64,000 nt of DNA from Saccharopolyspora rhizosphaerae (GTDB taxonomy: Bacteria > Actinomycetota > Actinomycetes > Mycobacteriales > Pseudonocardiaceae), in assembly GCF_003931915.1 (NCBI RefSeq), contig NZ_RSAA01000004.1, forward strand, positions 62,001 through 126,000. Direction: 5' to 3'. The position numbers and the translations under genes are program-made. Under the pieces are notes generated by a model, which searched no databases, had not been told where the DNA came from, and saw only the letters and a program-made list of their open reading frames with translations. Position 1 is the stretch's first letter, and every line of letters begins with the position of its first letter. Below, piece by piece: positions 59,634 to 64,000 of the stretch.

Positions 59634-60377
59634 TCACCACTGCTGCGGCGGCTGACCCCAACCCTGCTGCGGGGGCTGGCCGTAGCCCGGCTGCTGGCCG
59701 TAGCCCTGCTGCGGCGGCTGGTACACGCCCGGTGCCTGCGGCACGTCCGGAGCGGCGACCACGACGGTCTTCATGATCTTGTCCGCCCAGGTCTGCTTCT
59801 TCTCCTCCCACAGCGGCGCGAGCCACCCGATGGGCAGACCGCAGATCGCCGAGTCCACGATGTGGCAGAGCTGACGCAGGAACGCGTTGCCGAAGCCGAT
59901 CGGCTGACCGGTCTGCTCGCTCACCGTCTTGATCTTGGCGACCTTCTGACCGAGCGTCTGGCCCGTGGTGCCCCGCCGGTAGCAGGTGTTCCAGATGGTG
60001 AAGCCCAGCAGGCCGAGGTAGATGAGGCCGAGCACGATGCCGACGACGATCATCGTGGTCATCGCCGCGTCCTCGGACCCGCCAGCTGCGACGGCCGCGA
60101 AGACGAACCCGGAGACGATGTAGAGCACGAAGAACACGGCCGCGGGAATGGCGCCGTCGATCAGGTAGCCCAGCACCCGCGTCCCCCACTCGGCCAGCTG
60201 ACCGGCCGGGTGCGCGCCCGGCGCGCCGTAGGGCTGCGGCGGGTATTGCTGCGGGTAGGGCTGCTGCGGCTGCGGACCCGACGGGGGCCCGAAGGAGTGC
60301 TGCGGCTGCGGGCCCGAGGGCGGGCCGCCGTAGGGCTGCTGCGGACCGGACGGCGGGCCGCCGTAGGGGTAGTTCAC
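59634..60377 (-). CDS. RDD family membrane protein with Pro/Gly/Gln-rich tails
   Basis: A 247-residue protein. Residues about 1-55 are a low-complexity tail built from PYGGPPSGPQ repeats (GPQQPYGGPPSGPQPQHSFG), the C-terminus is another (QQGYGQQPGYGQPPQQGWG). Between them lie about four helices of an RDD domain, with WGTRVLGYLIDGAIPAAVFF, GLLGFTIWNTCYRRGTTGQT and LGQKVAKIKTVSEQTGQPIG. RDD proteins may act as ion exchangers or scaffolds. The repeats suggest recruitment to the membrane or phase behaviour. GTG start at 60377 with GAGGAC upstream. A 122-base gap separates it from era, whose stop is at 60500. Confidence 0.88.
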   Translation of the reverse strand: MNYPYGGPPSGPQQPYGGPPSGPQPQHSFGPPSGPQPQQPYPQQYPPQPYGAPGAHPAGQLAEWGTRVLGYLIDGAIPAAVFFVLYIVSGFVFAAVAAGGSEDAAMTTMIVVGIVLGLIYLGLLGFTIWNTCYRRGTTGQTLGQKVAKIKTVSEQTGQPIGFGNAFLRQLCHIVDSAICGLPIGWLAPLWEEKKQTWADKIMKTVVVAAPDVPQAPGVYQPPQQGYGQQPGYGQPPQQGWGQPPQQW

Positions 60378-60499
60378 GACAGGAGTCCTCTTCCCAGGTC
60401 TTGCGGAAACGTCAAGGGGCGCTGCGAGGCCGTTCGGCAACGTAGCTCAGACGCACCGCCGTCGTGGGCGGTTCCGGTGAACCAGGGCGGAAAAAGTGA

Positions 60500-61405
60500 T
60501 CAGAACCCCAGCTTGCGGAGCTGCCTGGGGTCGCGCTGCCAGTCCTTGGCGATCTTGACGTGCAGGTCGAGGTAGATCTTGCTGCCCAGCAGCGCCTGGA
60601 TGTGCCTGCGCGCCTCAGAACCCACCGCGCGCAAGCGTTCTCCGCGGCGCCCGATGACGATGGCCTTCTGGCTGGAGCGCTCGACGTAGATCAGCGCGTG
60701 CACGTCGATCAGGTCGTCGCGGCCCTCGCGCGGGGTCATCTCCTCGACGGTGACGGCGAGCGAGTGCGGCAGCTCGTCGCGCACGCCCTCCAGCGCGGCC
60801 TCGCGGATCAGCTCGGCGATCAGCGTCGACTCCGGCTCGTCGGTCAGCTCGCCGTCCGGGTAGAGCTGCGGACCCTCCGGCAGCTGGGAGACCAGCACGT
60901 CGGAGAGCTCGTCGACCTGGAACGAGTCCTTCGCCGACACCGGGATGAGCTCGGCGAAGTCCACCACCTCCTGCAGCGCCAGCAGCTGCTCGGCGACCTG
61001 CTGCTTGGGCACCAGGTCGGTCTTGGTGACGACGCCGACCACCGGGGTCCGCTGGGCGACCTTCTTGAGCTGCTCGGCGATGTAGCGGTCACCGGGACCG
61101 ATCTTCTCGTCGGCAGGCACGCAGAAACCCACGACGTCCACTTCGGACCAGGTCTCGTAGACCAGGTCGTTGAGCCGACGTCCGAGCAGCGTGCGCGGCC
61201 GGTGCAGGCCCGGGGTGTCGACGATGATCAACTGGGCGTCGGGGCGGTGCACGATGCCGCGGATCGCGTGCCGCGTCGTCTGGGGCTTGCTGGAGGTGAT
61301 CGCCACCTTCGTTCCGACCAGGCGGTTCGTCAGCGTCGACTTGCCGGCGTTGGGCCGGCCGACGAAGCAGGCGAATCCGGAACGGTGGGCATCTTCGGAG
61401 GTCAC
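60500..61405 (-). CDS. era: GTPase Era
   Basis: A 301-residue GTPase needed for 30S ribosome assembly. G1 is GFACFVGRPNAGKSTLTNRL, G3 DTPG (IIVDTPGLHRPRT), G4 TKTD, then the C-terminal KH domain with KAIVIGRRGERLRAVGSEAR. Era binds the 3' end of 16S rRNA. The GTG at 61405 is chosen by conservation; no good Shine-Dalgarno is seen (GGGGCG). It follows the cytidine-deaminase-like and CorC-type genes of the same strand by 375 bases that carry a hairpin and no gene. Confidence 0.96.
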   Translation of the reverse strand: MTSEDAHRSGFACFVGRPNAGKSTLTNRLVGTKVAITSSKPQTTRHAIRGIVHRPDAQLIIVDTPGLHRPRTLLGRRLNDLVYETWSEVDVVGFCVPADEKIGPGDRYIAEQLKKVAQRTPVVGVVTKTDLVPKQQVAEQLLALQEVVDFAELIPVSAKDSFQVDELSDVLVSQLPEGPQLYPDGELTDEPESTLIAELIREAALEGVRDELPHSLAVTVEEMTPREGRDDLIDVHALIYVERSSQKAIVIGRRGERLRAVGSEARRHIQALLGSKIYLDLHVKIAKDWQRDPRQLRKLGF

Positions 61406-61680
61406 CGCCCCATTGTGACGGCTCCCGGTCCTCACCTGCGCACCACCCACCACCCGGCCCCGCCGCACCGCCGCGCGCACGACGTCCGACCAGGCACCCG
61501 GTCATCCGCTGCTCGAAGGCCCCCGGCGATCAGCACCCGGGGCCCGTCGCCGCGAGCCGTCTCCGGTGTCCGCGGTGATCGCCGGTCGGACGCCGGGGTG
61601 GCTGCCGACGGGTGCGCCACGTCGATCCGCTGTCCGAAGCTGGTCCGGGTGTCGGCGAGTGCCGTTGTCAGCGCGCGAGA

Positions 61681-61714
61681 ACCCGCGGTGATGGGTTGGG
61701 TGATCACCGCGGGT
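61681..61714 (-). terminator. Hairpin between cda-like gene and era
   Basis: ACCCGCGGTGAT (61681-61692) and ATCACCGCGGGT (61703-61714) form a perfect 12-bp stem with a ten-base loop, 67 bases after the stop of the cda-like gene. The rest of the gap 61406-61780 shows no gene. Confidence 0.7.
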
Positions 61715-61780
61715 CCGTCGAGTCCCGCTGGTGGTGGAGGGGCGGCGGCGTGGGAGGACCGGCGCCTGCGACTGCTCTCG

Positions 61781-62146
61781 TCAGTCGGCGATGACGCCCT
61801 GGACCTCGCCCTTGGCGTTGGCGCGGAGGACCTGGACGTGCTGGGTGAGGTCGTGGGCGGCGGCGACCGAGGCGTGGTCGAGCGCGTCCGCGTCGGTGAC
61901 GACGGCTGCAGCCTCGAGGCCTTCGGCGCCGCTGGAGACGGCTGCGGCGACGGCCGCCTGCAGGGCCGTGAGCTTCAACGACGACAGGTCCACCGTGGTG
62001 GCGGCGTAGGTGCGGCCGTCGGTGTCACGGACCGCCGCGCCCTCGGCGGCGCCGTTGCGGGCGCGAGAGGAACGCGCGAGGGTGACGATCTTGGCGTCCT
62101 CCGGGTCGAGCTCCTGCGGTGCCGCCTTCTCGACGTGGTCAGCCAC
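61781..62146 (-). CDS. Degenerate cytidine deaminase-like protein
   Basis: A 121-residue protein in the position where mycobacteria and streptomycetes keep a cytidine-deaminase-like gene between era and the CorC-type gene. It keeps the fold pattern [40 protein letters not shown] and [17 protein letters not shown], but the HAE and PCxxC zinc motifs are missing ([15 protein letters not shown] stands at the expected HAE position). It is therefore unlikely to deaminate anything and may be structural or regulatory. GTG start at 62146 with GGAGGG upstream; it overlaps the upstream gene by eight bases. Confidence 0.8.
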   Translation of the reverse strand: MADHVEKAAPQELDPEDAKIVTLARSSRARNGAAEGAAVRDTDGRTYAATTVDLSSLKLTALQAAVAAAVSSGAEGLEAAAVVTDADALDHASVAAAHDLTQHVQVLRANAKGEVQGVIAD

Positions 62147-63467
62147 GGCTGTTGCTTCCCTCCTGCTCGGCACCGCGCAGCGGTGCTTGTTCGTTGTTCA
62201 CCCGGCGGACCAGCAGCGCGTTGATGCGGATCCGCCCGCGGTGGTCCTTGCCGCCCTCGGCGCGCAGCCGGAGCCCGGCGATCTCGGTCTCGGCGCCCGG
62301 CAGCGGGACGCGGCCCAGCTGCTGGGCCAGCAGCCCGCCCACGGTCTCCACGTCGGAGTCGTCGAGCTCGACGTCGAACAGCTCGGCGAGGTCCTCCACC
62401 GGCAGCCGCGAGCTGACCCGCACGGTGCCGTCCTCGTAGTGCTCGACCGGCCGGTGCTCCTCCCGGTCGGACTCGTCGGTGATCTCACCGACGATCTCCT
62501 CGACGATGTCCTCGATGGTCAGCAACCCCGCCGTGCCGCCGTACTCGTCGACCGCGATGGCGAGGTGGCTGCGCGAGATCTGCATCTCGCGCAGCAGCTC
62601 GTCGAGCCGCTTGGTGTCCGGCACGAAGGCCGCCGGGCGCATCAGGTCCGTGACGGCGGGTCCGGCCGACTCGGTGCTCTCCAGCACGATGCGCGTGAGG
62701 TCCTTGAGCGTGACCAGCCCGACGATGTCGTCGACGCTGTCGCCGATCACCGGGATCCGGGAGAAGCCGGAGCGCAGGCACAGCGCGAGCGCCTGCCGGG
62801 CGGACTTGGTGTGCTCGATCCAGATGATCTCGGTGCGCGGAACCATGACCTCGCGGGCGAGGGTGTCGCCGAGCTCGAAGACGGAGTGGATCATGTCCCG
62901 CTCGCCGGCGGCGACCACACCTCGCTCCCCGGCCAGGTCGACGAGCTCGCGCAGCTCGACCTCGGTGGAGAACGGCCCCTCGCGGAAGCCCTTGCCCGGC
63001 GTGAGCATGTTGCCGATCAGGATCAGCAGCCTGGTCAGCGGGTTGAGCAGCCGGGCCAGCACGCGCACCGGCGCGGCGATCTTCACGCCGATGCCGTACG
63101 GGTGCTGACGCCCGAGGGTGCGCGGGCCCACGCCGACCAGCACGTACGAAGCGACCAGCATGATCAGCACAGCGATGACCAACGCCCCGGTCTCGGACTC
63201 GGCGATCCGCAGCGCCACCACCGTGACCAGCACGGTCGCGCCCATCTCGCAGGCCAGCCGGAGCAGGAGCAGCAGGTTCACGTGCCTCGGCCGGTCGCCC
63301 AACAGCGCCACGAGCTGCTTCGCCCCGGCACGGCCTTGGCGGGCCAGGTCCTCCGCACGTGCCTGAGAGGCCACCGTGATGGCCGCCTCGGAGGCGGCGA
63401 ACACGCCGGCCGCCAGCACCAGCAGCACCGCGAGCACCAAGAACGCGGTGGAACCGGCCAACGCCAC
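62139..63467 (-). CDS. CNNM/CorC family hemolysin-type transport protein
   Basis: A 442-residue protein of the CNNM type. Residues about 1-150 are the DUF21 membrane domain with [20 protein letters not shown] and several helices, residues about 195-320 two CBS motifs ([40 protein letters not shown]), and the C-terminus a CorC_HlyC domain with [24 protein letters not shown] proteins transport or sense magnesium or other divalent ions. The GTG at 63467 overlaps the SD (GGGGA) directly, so the TTG at 63461 with a five-base spacer is a possible alternative. It follows ybeY and precedes the cda-like gene with an eight-base overlap. Confidence 0.93.
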   Translation of the reverse strand: MALAGSTAFLVLAVLLVLAAGVFAASEAAITVASQARAEDLARQGRAGAKQLVALLGDRPRHVNLLLLLRLACEMGATVLVTVVALRIAESETGALVIAVLIMLVASYVLVGVGPRTLGRQHPYGIGVKIAAPVRVLARLLNPLTRLLILIGNMLTPGKGFREGPFSTEVELRELVDLAGERGVVAAGERDMIHSVFELGDTLAREVMVPRTEIIWIEHTKSARQALALCLRSGFSRIPVIGDSVDDIVGLVTLKDLTRIVLESTESAGPAVTDLMRPAAFVPDTKRLDELLREMQISRSHLAIAVDEYGGTAGLLTIEDIVEEIVGEITDESDREEHRPVEHYEDGTVRVSSRLPVEDLAELFDVELDDSDVETVGGLLAQQLGRVPLPGAETEIAGLRLRAEGGKDHRGRIRINALLVRRVNNEQAPLRGAEQEGSNSRG

Positions 63468-63471
63468 TCCC

Positions 63472-64000
63472 CTAGTCCGCTGGAACCGGGCCGCTGCCCG
63501 GCTCGTCGTCCAGGCCGACCGCTCCCAAGACCTTGTCGTCCATGCTGCGCTGGGCCTGCGCCCGCTCAGCCTCGTCGCGCGCCTCGCGGTACTCCGCCAG
63601 GATGCGGTTCTGCAGGCCGAACATCTCGCGCTCCTCCTCCGGCTCGGCGTGGTCGTAGCCGAGCAGGTGCAGGACGCCGTGCACGGTCAGCAGGTGCAGC
63701 TCGTCGAGCGTGCTGTGGCCGGCCTTCTTCGCCTGGTCGCGGGCGAACGCCGGGCACAGCACGATGTCGCCGAGCAGCGCCGGACCGGAACCGGCCGAGT
63801 CGGGACGGCGGGCCGAGTCGTACTCGTCCATCGGGAACGACATCACGTCGGTGGGACCGGGCAGGTCCATCCACCGCTCGTGCAGGTCGGCCATCACGTC
63901 GAGGTCCACCAGCACGATGGACAGCTCGGCGAGCTGGCTGACGCTCATCTTGTCGAGCGCGAAGCGGGCCACGGAGACGATCGTCTCCTCCGGCACCGCG
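63472..64000 (-). CDS. ybeY: Endoribonuclease YbeY, 5' end beyond the window
   Basis: The visible 176 codons read [55 protein letters not shown] and the zinc motif [18 protein letters not shown] (HxxxHxxGxDH), diagnostic of YbeY. It acts on 16S rRNA maturation and ribosome quality control. The normal N-terminus lies beyond the right edge, since the reading is open to the last base and codon 1 of the family is not seen. The C-terminal tail is Glu/Asp-rich. The downstream CNNM/CorC-type gene follows the stop directly, so the ybeY - CorC-family - cda-like group is coupled. Confidence 0.95.
   Translation of the reverse strand, partial: AVPEETIVSVARFALDKMSVSQLAELSIVLVDLDVMADLHERWMDLPGPTDVMSFPMDEYDSARRPDSAGSGPALLGDIVLCPAFARDQAKKAGHSTLDELHLLTVHGVLHLLGYDHAEPEEEREMFGLQNRILAEYREARDEAERAQAQRSMDDKVLGAVGLDDEPGSGPVPAD

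Noticed and set aside
59634-60377. Short-period DNA repeats within the RDD gene
   Set aside because: The PYGGPPSGPQ pattern is protein low complexity in a real gene, not an intergenic repeat.

Overview
The window is high-GC actinobacterial chromosome. Start codons are often GTG or TTG, GC at third codon positions is very high, and two stretches follow the gene order known from Mycobacterium tuberculosis: ahpE - DUF3052 - aceE - fasR-like - fabD - acp - KAS, and dnaG - dgt - glyS - smtB - zur - uppS - recO - era - CorC family - ybeY. An FMN-riboswitch RibM, FasR-type control of fabD and the overall style fit Pseudonocardiaceae, most likely Saccharopolyspora or a relative. The genus is an inference from general knowledge, not from a search.

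Layout. 1-1.55 kb: minus-strand excalibur protein, class F sortase and a truncated Imm5-like protein. 1.8-3.8 kb: PadR repressor divergent from a carotenoid oxygenase, with three spaced operator-like palindromes between them. 3.9-8.4 kb: an OBAP (DUF1264) gene, then a sulfide/persulfide operon (CstR-type repressor, two rhodaneses, persulfide dioxygenase-rhodanese, TauE/SafE exporter) with two identical 16-bp operators. 8.6-9.0 kb: gene remnant and tRNA-Val. 9.1-15.4 kb: AhpE, DUF3052, AceE, an isocitrate/isopropylmalate-type dehydrogenase, the FMN riboswitch with ribM, and DUF3263. 16-24 kb: endolysin-like amidase, TM-helix channel protein, fasR and the fabD-fabH-acpP-fabF operon, DUF3145. 24.4-28.2 kb: NERD-like membrane protein and an ECF sigma factor with a membrane sensor partner. 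28.4-34.4 kb: F420-type oxidoreductase, CstA/YbdD, TetR, PobA and a methyltransferase. 34.4-38.9 kb: the most accessory-looking part, with a cold-shock gene, a gene-poor stretch, a SnoaL-like gene, an integrase tail beside tRNA-Met and three small minus-strand proteins. 38.9-43.2 kb: DUF574 methyltransferase, CorA, Tdk, a cytidine deaminase-ASCH fusion and tRNA-Asn. 43.2-64 kb: tam, dnaG, an ECF41 sigma factor with its CMD-family partner, a serpin, dgt, YdcF, glyS, smtB/zur, a YraQ-type permease with its TIGR03943 partner, uppS, recO, RDD protein, era, a degenerate cytidine deaminase, a CNNM/CorC-type protein and a truncated ybeY.

The most striking unexplained feature is a composite intergenic repeat of roughly 120-190 bp seen five times. 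It combines a conserved GC-rich head (CTCGCCACGnnGCCGCTC...) with an inverted repeat built on GAACTTCGCGCGA / TCGCGCGAAGTTC. Four copies sit between convergent genes and one between tandem genes, suggesting a dispersed termination, RNA or REP-like element. One copy stands beside two further short repeat arrays (four 23-bp units and four GGTGNNGCTGT units). No CRISPR array, intact insertion sequence, rRNA or biosynthetic gene cluster was seen.
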